NCBI RefSeq assembly: GCF_900115495.1
Contig: NZ_FOWR01000002.1
Span: forward strand, 124,001 to 188,000
Reading direction: 5' to 3'
From: Enterovibrio norvegicus DSM 15893
GTDB taxonomy: Bacteria > Pseudomonadota > Gammaproteobacteria > Enterobacterales > Vibrionaceae
DNA length: 64,000 nt
The notes under the pieces were generated by a model. The model saw only the letters and a list, made by a program, of their open reading frames with translations. It searched no databases and was not told where the DNA came from. Below are positions 8,322-18,441 of the stretch, piece by piece (the first letter of the stretch is position 1; every line of letters begins with the position of its first letter). The translations under genes and the position numbers were made by a program.

Positions 8322-10037
8322 ATGACTATAGGTAAATATCTGCGTTGGAAAGATGAGCAAGGCAATGTGTTTCGACCTGTTTCTCTTATTGGTACGGAAT
8401 TGCTGAATGACCGCACTTTGAACAAGAGCACGGCATTTACCTATGAAGAGCGCGAAGCGTTCCAGTTAAATGGTCTGCTTCCACCGCGTGTTCAGACCTT
8501 TGAAGACCAGCTAAATCGTGTGTATGACGGGTTTAGAAATGCGTCAACCGACATCGAGAAATACCTTTTCTTACGTTCGCTGCAAGACAGGAACGAAACC
8601 CTTTTCTATGCGTTATTGTCTCGTCACGTTGAAGAGATGACGCCCATCATTTACACCCCAACCGTGGGTAAAGCCTGCCAAGAATTTAGCCACCGTTATC
8701 AAAAAGCCCGCGGTTTATACGTCACGGCGGACAACGTGAATCAGATGGGTGAAATGGCACGCCAGTTTGCAGGCAAAGACATCAAAATCATCGTGGTGAC
8801 AGACAGCCAAGGCATTCTTGGGATTGGTGACCAAGGTGTGGGCGGCATGGGTATTCCGATTGGTAAGCTTTCCCTCTATACGCTCGGTGCGGGTATTCAC
8901 CCAGCACACTGTTTGCCGATTGCACTGGATGTGGGCACAGACAACCAAGATTTGCTCAATGACCCTATGTATCTCGGTGTGCCACGTCGTCGTATGCGCG
9001 GCGACGAATACAAACGTTTCATCAAGCGCTTTGTCAAACAAGTAACGCGCCATTTCCCGAAAGCCGTGCTGCAATGGGAAGACTTCAGTAAATCGAACGC
9101 GTTCGATAATTTGAGTGATTACGAAGATGTGTTGCCTTCGTTCAACGATGATATTCAAGGCACTGGCTCTGTGGTGCTCGCGGGTATTCTTGGTGCATGC
9201 AAAATCAAAGAAGAAACCTTGATTGACCAAACGTACGTGGTTTATGGCGCGGGTGCAGGTGGCGTCGGCGTCGCCGACCAAATCTATGCGGGCTTGTTGA
9301 AAGAAGGCTGTGCACACCAAAACGCGAGAGACAAGATCTTCATCCTCGACTCTCAAGGATTGGTGTTTGATGACCGCGAAGGGTTAGACGAATACAAAAA
9401 ACGCTATGCCAAACCTCGCCATATTGCGAAATGCTGGGTAACGGAATCAGTCGAAAAAGTCACGCTGACAGAGCTCATCAATCACCATCCTGTGACTGTG
9501 CTTCTTGGCACGAGTGGCATTGGCGGTGCGTTCAAATCGGAGCATGTTCAGAAGATGATGGAATACACATCGCGCCCGATGATTTTCCCATTGTCGAACC
9601 CAACGGCGAATTGTGAAGCCATACCTGAAGACATTTATCAGTGGAGTGATGGTCGCGCGATCGTTGCAACAGGCAGTCCGTTCGCGAGCGTGAGTTACCA
9701 AGGGCGCGAATTCCGCATCGGGCAAGGGAACAATGTGTTCATCTTCCCGGGGGTTGGCCTAGCATCTATTGTCTCTCAAGCAGAGAAAGTGACCTTGGAC
9801 ATGTTCACCATGGCGTCCTATGCCTTGGCAGAATGTGTGTCAGACGACGATTTGGCAGAAGGTTGTGTGTATCCGCGTATTCGCGATTTGAAAGACGTGT
9901 CGCTGGTGGTGGCGAAAGTGATTTTGGAACACATTCAGGCGACCAACCCGAATAGTTGTTTACGCGGGAAAGAGATTGAGCAAGAACTTGCGCTGCACAT
10001 GTGGGAGCCCGTTTACTTACCTTATCGCAGGGTGTAG
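8322..10037 (+). CDS. maeA: NAD-dependent malic enzyme (malate dehydrogenase, decarboxylating)
   Basis: Converts malate to pyruvate and CO2 with reduction of NAD, linking the TCA cycle to pyruvate. 571 residues, close to E. coli MaeA (565). The N-terminal malic domain has YTPTVGKACQEFS and the acidic FNDDIQGTG metal site. The NAD-binding domain carries GAGAGGVGVADQI. ATG 8322 is preferred over ATG 8310 because GGAG lies 6 bases before it. It is followed by a hairpin terminator and is not in an operon with its neighbours. Confidence 0.95.
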   Translation: MTIGKYLRWKDEQGNVFRPVSLIGTELLNDRTLNKSTAFTYEEREAFQLNGLLPPRVQTFEDQLNRVYDGFRNASTDIEKYLFLRSLQDRNETLFYALLSRHVEEMTPIIYTPTVGKACQEFSHRYQKARGLYVTADNVNQMGEMARQFAGKDIKIIVVTDSQGILGIGDQGVGGMGIPIGKLSLYTLGAGIHPAHCLPIALDVGTDNQDLLNDPMYLGVPRRRMRGDEYKRFIKRFVKQVTRHFPKAVLQWEDFSKSNAFDNLSDYEDVLPSFNDDIQGTGSVVLAGILGACKIKEETLIDQTYVVYGAGAGGVGVADQIYAGLLKEGCAHQNARDKIFILDSQGLVFDDREGLDEYKKRYAKPRHIAKCWVTESVEKVTLTELINHHPVTVLLGTSGIGGAFKSEHVQKMMEYTSRPMIFPLSNPTANCEAIPEDIYQWSDGRAIVATGSPFASVSYQGREFRIGQGNNVFIFPGVGLASIVSQAEKVTLDMFTMASYALAECVSDDDLAEGCVYPRIRDLKDVSLVVAKVILEHIQATNPNSCLRGKEIEQELALHMWEPVYLPYRRV

Positions 10038-10065
10038 CGATATCTCCAATTGAAAACAAGAACGC

Positions 10066-10091
10066 AAAGCCGTCCACGGGGCGGTTTTTTT
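10066..10091 (+). terminator. Intrinsic terminator after the malic enzyme gene
   Basis: A stem of AAA-(G)-CCGTCC with GGGGCGG-TTT, with one bulged G and a short loop, runs into seven T. Confidence 0.6.
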
Positions 10092-10136
10092 GTCTTTATT
10101 CTTCAATGCTTTGAATGCTTTGAACGTTTTCATTGA

Positions 10137-11033
10137 TTAACGAGGGTTAAACCATTGGCAGAGTGCGTCTAAGGTCAGTTGCACCGCTGGGTGTTTCGCG
10201 TCTGATTTTCGGGTTAACACATGCCAAGTCAGAGGAAGGCCATTTTCTGTCAATGGCACGGCGGCGACGAGCTTCTGCGTTAACGAGCGAGTGATTGCCC
10301 ATTTTGAAAGTATGCTGATCCCCAAATCAACCCCAATCATCTCCACAATCGCATCGGTCATTTCGACGGACTGAATGTGGCGAAGGCGAATACCTGAAGG
10401 CTTGATAAACCGTTCGTATTCAAACCCTGGCAATGCATCGAGACTGTAAGTGAGGTAATCCACGTCGGCGAGATCTTCTGCAATAATCCAAGGCTTATCG
10501 GCGAACGGATGTTGAGGATGCGTGACAAGAACCAGTTCATCTTCAATCAATGGGGCAGAGGAAAAGGCAGAGTTATCGATATTCACTGGCGAAATCAATA
10601 AATCCGTTGCACCTGTTAGCAAGGTATTTTCTGCCTCTCGGGTCGCGGCCGCCACGAAGTCGACCTGCAATTTTTCTCGTTTTACGGGAAGAGAGGCCAA
10701 AAAACCGGGAACCCAATGATAAGCACTGTAGGCTGCGACGCCTATTCTCACGAGGTGACTGGCGTTTTGTGCCGTTTGCTCAAAGTCTTTTTCAGCGCGA
10801 GATAGCTCGGGCAATAGCAATTGTGCTGCCTGCACCAAGGATTGCCCTGCCGGTGTTGGCCGTAATCTACGTCCCTCACGTTCAAAGATAGGGCTACCTA
10901 ACCGCCGCTCTGCCTCAGCAAGGCGATGACTCAACGCAGACTGTGTGACGCCTATGGCGTCTGCAGCACGACCAAGACTGCCGTATTTCCCCACCGCTTC
11001 CAGAAGTTTCCAGTGCTTAATATCTAGTCGCAT
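10137..11033 (-). CDS. LysR-family transcriptional regulator
   Basis: 298-residue LysR regulator. The N-terminal helix-turn-helix is visible as GSLGRAADAIGVTQSALSHR, followed by a periplasmic-binding-protein-like effector domain. ATG 11033 is used because the longer frame starts with TTG. It is divergent from the EamA-type transporter with a 129-bp gap, the usual layout for a LysR protein controlling its neighbour. The effector cannot be told. It resembles the MetR branch at the helix-turn-helix (TQSALSH), but the true MetR is elsewhere in the window. Confidence 0.88.
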   Translation of the reverse strand: MRLDIKHWKLLEAVGKYGSLGRAADAIGVTQSALSHRLAEAERRLGSPIFEREGRRLRPTPAGQSLVQAAQLLLPELSRAEKDFEQTAQNASHLVRIGVAAYSAYHWVPGFLASLPVKREKLQVDFVAAATREAENTLLTGATDLLISPVNIDNSAFSSAPLIEDELVLVTHPQHPFADKPWIIAEDLADVDYLTYSLDALPGFEYERFIKPSGIRLRHIQSVEMTDAIVEMIGVDLGISILSKWAITRSLTQKLVAAVPLTENGLPLTWHVLTRKSDAKHPAVQLTLDALCQWFNPR

Positions 11034-11162
11034 AACGTCCAACTGTTTACATGAGAGTTGTTCATGCTTAACGCCTATATTTCATTAATTATATGACGGA
11101 AAAGCACCTATTATCCAATGAGAAACGGGAATGTCTGGACAGCGTTATAAGGGGGTTATCGA

Positions 11163-12041
11163 ATGGGTGTGGTTGTTATGATGGGAGCAGCCATTGGGTT
11201 TGGACTGAATCCATTGCTGTCTCAGTTACTGCTTCAGCAGGGATACTCGCCTGAAGTGGTCGCATTCTTTCGCTGTGGTATTCCAATGTCACTGGCGCTG
11301 CCGTATTTGGGGGCAATAAAAAATAATGCATCAGAATATGTCAGAAGCATGGTCATTGGCGTGTGCTCTGCCTTAGGAATGCTCGCATTTTTAGCGAGTT
11401 TTCAATGGGTTTCTCCCACCTCCATCATCCTTATTTATTACACCTACCCCTTGTTTGCGATGTTGTTGGGCTGGCTGTTTTTTGGTCAAACGCTCACGCG
11501 TAATCGTCTGATTGCAGCCTGTATCATTGGATTGGCGGTGTCATTGATGCAAGGGTCATTGGACGCCTCAAATGCGCCATTCGGGTATGTGCTACTTTGT
11601 TTTGTCGCACCCGCTTCTTACGCACTCGTGATTAACTACCTTTCTCGTCCCATCCTCCCACTTCAGGTAGGCGAGCGAATGAGTGCCACATTAGCAGGTC
11701 ATATGTTGGTGATTATCCCTGTCATCTGGTTTTCTCAACCGACACTTGTTATGCCCGAGACGTTTGAACAAAGCGGGCTTATTTTGGCAATCGGTGTCTT
11801 TGCGGCCGCAATACCTCAATACCTTTTCGTGAGAGGGACGCTACTGTTAGGTGGCGAGAGAGCCACCATGATCAGCACATTCGAGATCGTATTTGCATTG
11901 ATGTTCAGCGTGGTCTTACTGGGGCAAAACCTAGAATACGTGGAGGTTGTCGCGTGTTTACTGATCGTGACCGCAGGTTTAATACGATTCGAGCCTGAGC
12001 CTTCAATGAAAAAGGCTCAAGCTCGAACGGTGGTGGGGTGA
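11163..12041 (+). CDS. EamA/DMT-family transporter
   Basis: Inner-membrane permease of 292 residues with about ten hydrophobic segments in two EamA repeats, the second beginning near ALVINYLSRP. DMT-family proteins export amino acids, nucleotides or other metabolites; the substrate here is unknown. It starts with the first transmembrane helix, a little shorter at the N terminus than many relatives. It is divergent from a LysR gene that probably regulates it. Confidence 0.82.
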   Translation: MGVVVMMGAAIGFGLNPLLSQLLLQQGYSPEVVAFFRCGIPMSLALPYLGAIKNNASEYVRSMVIGVCSALGMLAFLASFQWVSPTSIILIYYTYPLFAMLLGWLFFGQTLTRNRLIAACIIGLAVSLMQGSLDASNAPFGYVLLCFVAPASYALVINYLSRPILPLQVGERMSATLAGHMLVIIPVIWFSQPTLVMPETFEQSGLILAIGVFAAAIPQYLFVRGTLLLGGERATMISTFEIVFALMFSVVLLGQNLEYVEVVACLLIVTAGLIRFEPEPSMKKAQARTVVG

Positions 12042-12095
12042 TGTCTGGCTCGGTATGTTTCAGCGGTGTTCCAAGCAAACCGCGCCTTGGACATG

Positions 12096-14267
12096 CTACG
12101 ATTTCGAGTGCTGTAACGCTTTCTCCGCCAGCTTGTCCGTCAGCATGTGCATCTCTGGCAAGATGCGATGGATAAGATGAAGCTGCTGCAACACCATGCC
12201 CGCGGAGCTGCTTTCTTCCTCGCGCCATTTACCAAGATGTTTCGCGAGTTCATCGTCATAGCAAGATTGCACATCGCTTTCTTTAGACAGCTTCGCCACC
12301 AAGCAATCCAATTCTTTGTGGATGCCTCTGTGTGCTTTCGAGACCAATTCGTGAATGCTGTCGTCATCCATTTGCATGCGGTGTGCGCCAAGTGCGGAGA
12401 TATAACTCAACATGGCATGGTTTAAGCACAAGAAGCGGAAACTTTCGTCAGTGGCTGTTTGGTATCGGCCGGGTTCAGCCAACATGTTACTGATGGCGGT
12501 AGTGAGCTGTGCATCGTTATTGTGTGCTTCACGGCGCGCGACGCGATAGGCCATGGTGTCGCGTTTTCCTATGCGGTACTGACCGATGATTTGCGCGAGA
12601 TAATCGCGGTTCGCGGCCACTGCATCTTGCATGATCCCGCGAAGGCGGTGCGCTTGCCAATCCGGCAGCACAAAGCGCACAGCGATGACCGACAGCAAAC
12701 AGCCAATTAAGGTATCGCCCAAACGCGGCAACATGACGGCATATCCTTCGCCCAATTGGTTGAAACACATGAGCACCAACAAAGTAATGAAGGTGGTTGC
12801 GGCGGCATAGTGTGTGGTTCTAAAGGCGAAGAACAACACGCCAAATAACACCATTAACACCAGTTGCCCCGTCGGATCGGGGAAAAGCGTAAGCAGGGGC
12901 AGGCCAATCAGTAGGCCGATCAAGGTACCTGAAACGCGCTCGGTGAGTTTGCTGCGGGTTGCGGAGTAATTGGCTTGGCAGACAAACAAAATGGTGAGCA
13001 AAATCCAATAGCCGCGCGTAAGGTCAAGCGCTTGAATAATGCCGTAACCGACAGCCAACGAGAGGCAGAGACGCACAGCATGGCGGAACAACAGCGATTT
13101 CGGCGTCATCTGCGCCCAAATGCGCGAGATTTTGTCACGCAAGCTGTGTGCATCTGGGTCGGCAATCTCTTTGTCTTCGTCAGTTTGCGTGGCGTCAGGG
13201 TTGCTGATGTTTGCTAACTGGCGTTCAACCGTCGCAAGGTTACGGAACAAGTAATCCAGCTGGCTTAATAGGGCATTCCATTCAGGGTTGTTCTGTTCTT
13301 TCACGTAAATCAGCGATTCGTTTAACTCATCCAATGCTTTGATGCTTTCTTCACCATGACGATAAGGGCGAGAAAGGGTTAAGCAGTGTGAGACCTCCAA
13401 GCAGGCTTTGGCTTGAAGACGCAGTAAACGCTGAAGGCGGAAAAGAATATCACTGTGGAAGAACACGGTGGCGAGATCTTGATAGCGATAGTGCGATGAG
13501 TTTGCACGTTCGTGAATGTCTTGCGCCAGAATATAAATCTTCAATAGCTGGCGGCTACTGTCGTTCAAACGTCCGCGTCGAACTCGATTCAGTAGCGAAG
13601 CCTTTGCTGCATTGAGCGCGTTCACCACATGGCGGTTTTGGTCAGCATCCGTTAAGCGCAACGCCTGAGGGTTTACATCTCGACTCGGATGGAACATGTC
13701 TGATTTTTGGTCGAGGTATTTCCCTAAGGTTTTGAACAGCGCAGCAAGACTTTGTTGAACAGGCTGCATGGGCCAAAGCATCAACCACACCAGCGAAATC
13801 ACGCCATACCAAGCTGCCCCAGCCAACAACATGGCAGGTTGGAACCACAAGTTTACGGATTCGTGCGCACCAAGCATGGTGTAAACCGCTGTGAGCAAGG
13901 AAGCAAAGGCGATGCTGGCATAACGCGGACCTATCGCCCCAAGCATGGTAAAACCAAATGTGGACGAGATTAAGCCAATCGTGAACAACAAGGGATAATC
14001 GAAAAGGAGTTCAATCGAAAACGTTGCAATGGCAAAACACACGAGCGTGGTAATGAGCGCTGAGAATCGACCTGCAAGGTTGTCGTCGGTTTCTGCCAAC
14101 GCGGAAGCGATGATACCGAGCACCAAAGGCGTAATGGCCTCAGTTGCGCCAAACCACCAACATGGCAGTGCAACGCCAACCAGTGCGATGAACACACGCA
14201 CACTGTAATTGATGCGACTGTTTGCCCAGTATTCTCGAAGAGTTAAAGAGGATCGTTTAGAAATCAT
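12096..14267 (-). CDS. yccS: YccS-type FUSC-family inner-membrane protein
   Basis: 723-residue protein with two membrane blocks, each of five to six helices (from RVFIALVGVALPCWWFG and from HAVRLCLSLAVGYGIIQAL), each followed by a cytoplasmic helical region: the FUSC/YccS-YhfK layout. Family members are related to aromatic-acid efflux pumps and their substrates are mostly unknown. The start at ATG 14267 gives a length near E. coli YccS (717); a TTG start at 14324 is possible. It is divergent from helD; in E. coli yccS, yccF and helD are also neighbours, but yccF is absent here. Confidence 0.85.
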   Translation of the reverse strand: MISKRSSLTLREYWANSRINYSVRVFIALVGVALPCWWFGATEAITPLVLGIIASALAETDDNLAGRFSALITTLVCFAIATFSIELLFDYPLLFTIGLISSTFGFTMLGAIGPRYASIAFASLLTAVYTMLGAHESVNLWFQPAMLLAGAAWYGVISLVWLMLWPMQPVQQSLAALFKTLGKYLDQKSDMFHPSRDVNPQALRLTDADQNRHVVNALNAAKASLLNRVRRGRLNDSSRQLLKIYILAQDIHERANSSHYRYQDLATVFFHSDILFRLQRLLRLQAKACLEVSHCLTLSRPYRHGEESIKALDELNESLIYVKEQNNPEWNALLSQLDYLFRNLATVERQLANISNPDATQTDEDKEIADPDAHSLRDKISRIWAQMTPKSLLFRHAVRLCLSLAVGYGIIQALDLTRGYWILLTILFVCQANYSATRSKLTERVSGTLIGLLIGLPLLTLFPDPTGQLVLMVLFGVLFFAFRTTHYAAATTFITLLVLMCFNQLGEGYAVMLPRLGDTLIGCLLSVIAVRFVLPDWQAHRLRGIMQDAVAANRDYLAQIIGQYRIGKRDTMAYRVARREAHNNDAQLTTAISNMLAEPGRYQTATDESFRFLCLNHAMLSYISALGAHRMQMDDDSIHELVSKAHRGIHKELDCLVAKLSKESDVQSCYDDELAKHLGKWREEESSSAGMVLQQLHLIHRILPEMHMLTDKLAEKALQHSKS

Positions 14268-14512
14268 ACGAACAGAGATAAGCCTCGAATGCAGGTAAGA
14301 TAACAGATTAGAAAGGGCATCCAAGTGGCGAGATCAAAAAGGGTCGGCATTTTCAGTCCCATTCCTGCACATCGCACGCTTTTGCTGACAATTCATACAA
14401 GTATCGTTGCACAAGTCGGCTTTCCGCAAAGGATATCGATGAGTTGGTGCCCATTCCTTGGTATTCTGAGTCACTATAGAAAACAACGAAATAAAGCGAT
14501 AGACGCACCCCG

Positions 14513-16669
14513 ATGAAATTATCCGCGAGCCGATTGGCGCAATGGTTTGTACAAGGCGATCACTACAGCATCCGTTTGGATGAATCCCGCCTAGTGTTCG
14601 AATCCAAACACATCACTGAAACCGTGCCTTTTTCTATTTGGGATGGTCAGTGCCGCATTTCCCGTGGCTTATGGTGGGGGAAATTGACGGTGATTGTGTC
14701 GCCGGCGGATCGTCCTGCGCAAACCCTCACTGTGTATGGGTTGCCTTGGCGTGAGCTGCAAGCCTTCGCTGAACAACTGACGGGTGAATATCAAGTCTGG
14801 TTAGCAGGGCAACAGAAGCGCTTTATGTTGGTGGAGCACGAGTTATTTGCGCTTCGCGATATCTTGGCCGATCACCAAGGGTATTTGCGTGATGCAGATT
14901 TAAAAGCATGGCGTGAAAAAGCCGATGCCGTGTTTGAAGCCCATACCCTGCATCCTCAAGTCTTCTCTGTTGCAAACCCTGCGCTGTATCAAGCGGTTTA
15001 TGGTTGGATTCAAAATGGCGATGCCAAGCGCATGGCGAGAAACCAACGCTGGCAAGATAACGAGCGCGAACGTTGGTCGGCATGGTTTGATGAGGCAGAG
15101 TCTTCCCCTTTGAATGCATCGCAGCGAGATGCTGTGTTAATGGACGACAACCACAATTTACTCCTCGCGGGGGCAGGTTCAGGAAAAACCAGCGTGCTAA
15201 TGGCGCGAACGCGTTACCTTGTTATGGGTGAACAAACGACGCCTGAACGTATTCTAATGCTGGCGTTCGGTAAGAAAGCCAGCGAGGAAATGAAGACGCG
15301 ATTGCAGGCACATCAACTGACGAAAGTGAATGTGTCTACTTTCCACAGCTTTGCCACGACAATCATTAAAGAGGCAACAGGGCAAGCGCCCGTGATGGCT
15401 GACCTTGCGACGGACGAAGAGAGCAAGATGAGCTGGATGACATTGTGGTTGGCGAAAAACTTAGCCAACCCAACGGTAGAGAAACGTTGGCAGAAACACC
15501 TGGCGCAATGGAAAGTGTCCGGCTTGAGTGCAGACCGCCCATTGGTTGAGCAAGCCCATGAACCCAAACTGCACAAATGGCTATGGCGACAACTGGACTT
15601 ACTTCAACAACAAACCTTGTCTCAAACTGCTATAAAGCAACGCATTCAAGCATTGCAGCCGAGCACGACAGAACGCGAAGACGACACGACGCTCACTGAG
15701 TTGGATTCACCGAACACCAACATGGTCGCCAAAGCGTTAAGCGAATTGTCCTTGGTTTGGCCTTTGGTTCGGGATTATCGCCAACATCTGACGCAGAACA
15801 AAACATTCGACTTTAATGGCTTGATCATTGAAGCCACTAAAATCCTTTCCAAGAAAAACGCCACACTTGCGTCGCATTATGACCACGTGATGGTTGATGA
15901 GTATCAAGATATTTCGCCGTCACGCTTGGCACTGCTTGAGGCAGTGTGTGGCGGCAAACGAGACCGATCTCCGTCGTTGTTTGCGGTGGGTGATGATTGG
16001 CAGGCGATATACCGATTTGCAGGTTCAGACGTGAGCTTAACCACGGATTTTCTAGCTCGCTTTCCAAAAGGCGAAATTCGTTACCTTGATACGACTTATC
16101 GTTTCAACTCCATGCTGGGCGATGTCGCAAACCGATTCATTCAAGTGAATCCAACACAGCTTTCAAAACCGCTCAACAGTCACCGACTGCAGAAGAAAAA
16201 GGCCGTTACCTTGTTGCCCACTGAGCGCATCGCGGCAGCCCTAGACAAACTGGCGTCGTCACAAGGCGAAAAATCGGCAAGCGTGCTGATCATTGGGCGT
16301 AACAATGCCAATAAGCCAGCGGATTTGGGCCAATGGCATTCTTCTTATCCCTCGCTAGACATCCGTTATGTCACCGCTCATGCCAGTAAGGGGTTGGAAG
16401 CCGATTACACCTTCATTGTGGATGTCAATGAAAACGTCTTCCCCGCAAGATCGTATGCAGAGGGTCTTGAAGGGGCATTGCTGCATATGGAAGAAGGGGT
16501 AGAACATGCAGAAGAACGCCGATTGTTCTATGTCGCGCTGACGCGAGCTAAGCATCAATGTTGGGTTTGTTGTGAGCCTGAAATGGCTTCAGTGTTCGTG
16601 AAAGAGTTGTGGCAGGGCGATTATCCTGTTTCTTGTTCCATTACTAAAAAGCAACTAATGGCGAACTGA
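14513..16669 (+). CDS. helD: DNA helicase IV (UvrD/Rep superfamily 1)
   Basis: ATP-dependent 3'-5' DNA helicase of 718 residues (E. coli HelD is 684). A HelD-type N-terminal domain without helicase motifs precedes the motor. Motor motifs in order: Q-motif near SPLNASQRDAV; Walker A AGAGSGKTSVL; FHSFATTIIKEA; Walker B VMVDEYQDISPSR; GDDWQAIYRF; THE-like VTAHASKGLEADYTFI; and FYVALTRAKHQ. It is divergent from yccS. Its stop lies only 6 bp from the stop of the convergent gene downstream, leaving no room for a separate terminator. Confidence 0.92.
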   Translation: MKLSASRLAQWFVQGDHYSIRLDESRLVFESKHITETVPFSIWDGQCRISRGLWWGKLTVIVSPADRPAQTLTVYGLPWRELQAFAEQLTGEYQVWLAGQQKRFMLVEHELFALRDILADHQGYLRDADLKAWREKADAVFEAHTLHPQVFSVANPALYQAVYGWIQNGDAKRMARNQRWQDNERERWSAWFDEAESSPLNASQRDAVLMDDNHNLLLAGAGSGKTSVLMARTRYLVMGEQTTPERILMLAFGKKASEEMKTRLQAHQLTKVNVSTFHSFATTIIKEATGQAPVMADLATDEESKMSWMTLWLAKNLANPTVEKRWQKHLAQWKVSGLSADRPLVEQAHEPKLHKWLWRQLDLLQQQTLSQTAIKQRIQALQPSTTEREDDTTLTELDSPNTNMVAKALSELSLVWPLVRDYRQHLTQNKTFDFNGLIIEATKILSKKNATLASHYDHVMVDEYQDISPSRLALLEAVCGGKRDRSPSLFAVGDDWQAIYRFAGSDVSLTTDFLARFPKGEIRYLDTTYRFNSMLGDVANRFIQVNPTQLSKPLNSHRLQKKKAVTLLPTERIAAALDKLASSQGEKSASVLIIGRNNANKPADLGQWHSSYPSLDIRYVTAHASKGLEADYTFIVDVNENVFPARSYAEGLEGALLHMEEGVEHAEERRLFYVALTRAKHQCWVCCEPEMASVFVKELWQGDYPVSCSITKKQLMAN

Positions 16670-16675
16670 ACGTGA

Positions 16676-17215
16676 TTAGCTGCTGGTGTTGCTGGCTTGA
16701 ACACCACAGCGCAATATGGTGGCTTGTCCTGAATCATCACTGACCATGAGGTGGAATCGAAAGGCCAATGCGTCATTGAAGAGTTGCTTTTTGGGATGAC
16801 TGAGCGCACTGCCCATGAGACTTCCAAAGGTTTTGAAGGCGTGCACTGAGCTTTGCCCGGACACTGCAACGCCCAATGTGGCGCAAATCGCCAAATTGTC
16901 GATGATAGAGGTGCGCATAGCGTCTTCATCATCATCAATGACGGCAAGGAGGGCGAACGTGTCTTCGTTGTTGATCCAAATCTCCCCGCTATCGATGACC
17001 AGCTTTTCTCCCTCTTGCGTGGGCTGCCATTCATTGTGATAGCCCAGCATTTCTAAGTTTGCTTTGGTTTCACCCGCGCTGGGGTAGCTTTGAGCATGAA
17101 GCGGGCCTCCCCCAAATAGGGTGAGTGATATCAAAAGAGGCACTGGGAAAAGCGTCTGAAATCTATTCAATAGGGTTGAGTACTCTGAGGGTTGCATATG
17201 TTCCATTGTAGTCAT
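16676..17215 (-). CDS. Conserved-looking secreted protein of unknown function
   Basis: I do not recognise a family. The 179-residue product has a hydrophobic segment around residues 24-40 (PVPLLISLTLFGGGPLHA) that looks like a signal peptide, preceded by an unusually long N-terminal stretch, so the true start may be one of the later Met residues (for example Met7). The mature part has an EIWINNEDTFALLAVIDDDED segment cut by acidic residues. It has loose similarity in pattern to YbjN-type proteins, but not enough to assign. It is convergent with helD across 6 bp. Confidence 0.6.
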   Translation of the reverse strand: MTTMEHMQPSEYSTLLNRFQTLFPVPLLISLTLFGGGPLHAQSYPSAGETKANLEMLGYHNEWQPTQEGEKLVIDSGEIWINNEDTFALLAVIDDDEDAMRTSIIDNLAICATLGVAVSGQSSVHAFKTFGSLMGSALSHPKKQLFNDALAFRFHLMVSDDSGQATILRCGVQASNTSS

Positions 17216-17609
17216 TGATGCTTAGATCGTGAATAACATGGACCGCTTCACCTTGAGCTCTTAAAAGAAATGTCACTGTACTTTGCATAACTAATTTGTA
17301 TGAAAAGTGAAGCAAACGCACAAATTACAATAAATCGAATACTGTGCGGTTTTTCACTAAAGATCTTATTTTAAAAGGTAATTTTGTATCAAGAAGCCCT
17401 AATATTTCTTGTTATATCACATTGAATTAATGTGATCTTTTGCCTATATATAAATAAAGACATTAATGATGCTGTGAGTTTTTTATCTGTAATAGGTAAT
17501 GCTATATGTAAAAAGCATGGACAGTTTTTCAATATGTGGCCGATAGAAAGTTAAGACACTTACAGTAACCCATATTTTAGGTCGTGGATCCGGCGAGGTA
17601 TAACTGAGT
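17216..17609. other. AT-rich intergenic region with an 8-bp perfect hairpin
   Basis: No coding sequence is visible in about 390 bases. A perfect inverted repeat ATCACATT/AATGTGAT (17416-17423 with 17429-17436, 5-base loop) sits in its middle and is followed by CTTTT on the plus strand. It could be a weak terminator, an operator or part of an RNA. The PilZ gene promoter must lie to its right. Confidence 0.45.
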
Positions 17610-18356
17610 ATGAATTCTACACCAGCGAAAAAGCCGCCGGCAAAAGCCAGAGAAAAAGTGGTCATGGGCTTACGAGCCATGGACTTTATTCAGCATGGTA
17701 CGGAAGCCTCGTTAGAGATAGTGACACCACTGGGTCAACGATTGAACTTCAAATCCAACTTCATTGGTTTTGATGATCAACAACATATCTTCTTTACCAT
17801 GCCGAAACTGTCCAAAGGTGATTATGAAATGTTTTTCACCCAAGGCTTTAATGTTGATATTGAAGGTGTGTCAGAGAAGGGTGAAGGGGCATTGGTGAGG
17901 TTTCGTACGCGCATCGAGCATGTGATTTATCGACCAGTTTCTTTGATTGTTTTTCCTGTGCCGCAGCAAGCTAAATTGGTGCTATTGAGAAACGAGATTC
18001 GTTATGACTTACGTCTTCCTGGCGATATTCAGCTTTCTAACCGTAAACTGCGCGTTATCTTAACGGATGTGTCTTCTGGCGGGTGTGGGTTTGCCTATGA
18101 CGCGATCTCTCCTGAGTTTGATGTTGACCAAAAGATTGTGATCGAAGTCATCAACAGCACCACGCAGGATACCTATGCGCTGAGTGGGGGGGTGAAAAAC
18201 GGACGTACAAAGCGTGGTAAACAGACATATGGCATGGTTTTCGATGAACCGGGCAAGGCAAACTGCCGCCGTTTGCTTTCAACGTTGATTTACGATGGTA
18301 CGAAATACGTGTTTAAAAACCCGAAGAAAGACCAAGCGCTGGGCGGAAAAACGTAA
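17610..18356 (+). CDS. PilZ-domain c-di-GMP receptor, YcgR-like
   Basis: 248-residue cytosolic protein with an N-terminal YcgR-like flagellar-brake domain (about residues 25-120) and a C-terminal PilZ domain. The c-di-GMP-binding signature is intact: RNEIRYDLR supplies RxxxR and DVSSGGCGF supplies (D/N)xSxxG. Proteins of this build slow flagellar motors or control surface behaviour when c-di-GMP rises. GAGG lies 11 bases before the start. It is convergent with the BLUF photoreceptor gene across a shared terminator. Its exact target is unknown. Confidence 0.88.
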   Translation: MNSTPAKKPPAKAREKVVMGLRAMDFIQHGTEASLEIVTPLGQRLNFKSNFIGFDDQQHIFFTMPKLSKGDYEMFFTQGFNVDIEGVSEKGEGALVRFRTRIEHVIYRPVSLIVFPVPQQAKLVLLRNEIRYDLRLPGDIQLSNRKLRVILTDVSSGGCGFAYDAISPEFDVDQKIVIEVINSTTQDTYALSGGVKNGRTKRGKQTYGMVFDEPGKANCRRLLSTLIYDGTKYVFKNPKKDQALGGKT

Positions 18357-18391
18357 CCACGTTATTGGTTTTTTATTTACGCCGAATCATG

Positions 18392-18422
18392 AAAAAAGCA
18401 CCGAGGAATCGGTGCTTTTTTT
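18392..18422. terminator. Bidirectional intrinsic terminator between PilZ and BLUF genes
   Basis: AAAAAAGCACCGA pairs with TCGGTGCTTTTTT around a GGAA loop, giving A and T tracts on both sides. Confidence 0.9.
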
Positions 18423-18441
18423 ATTGCTGGAGCTGGTGGTT

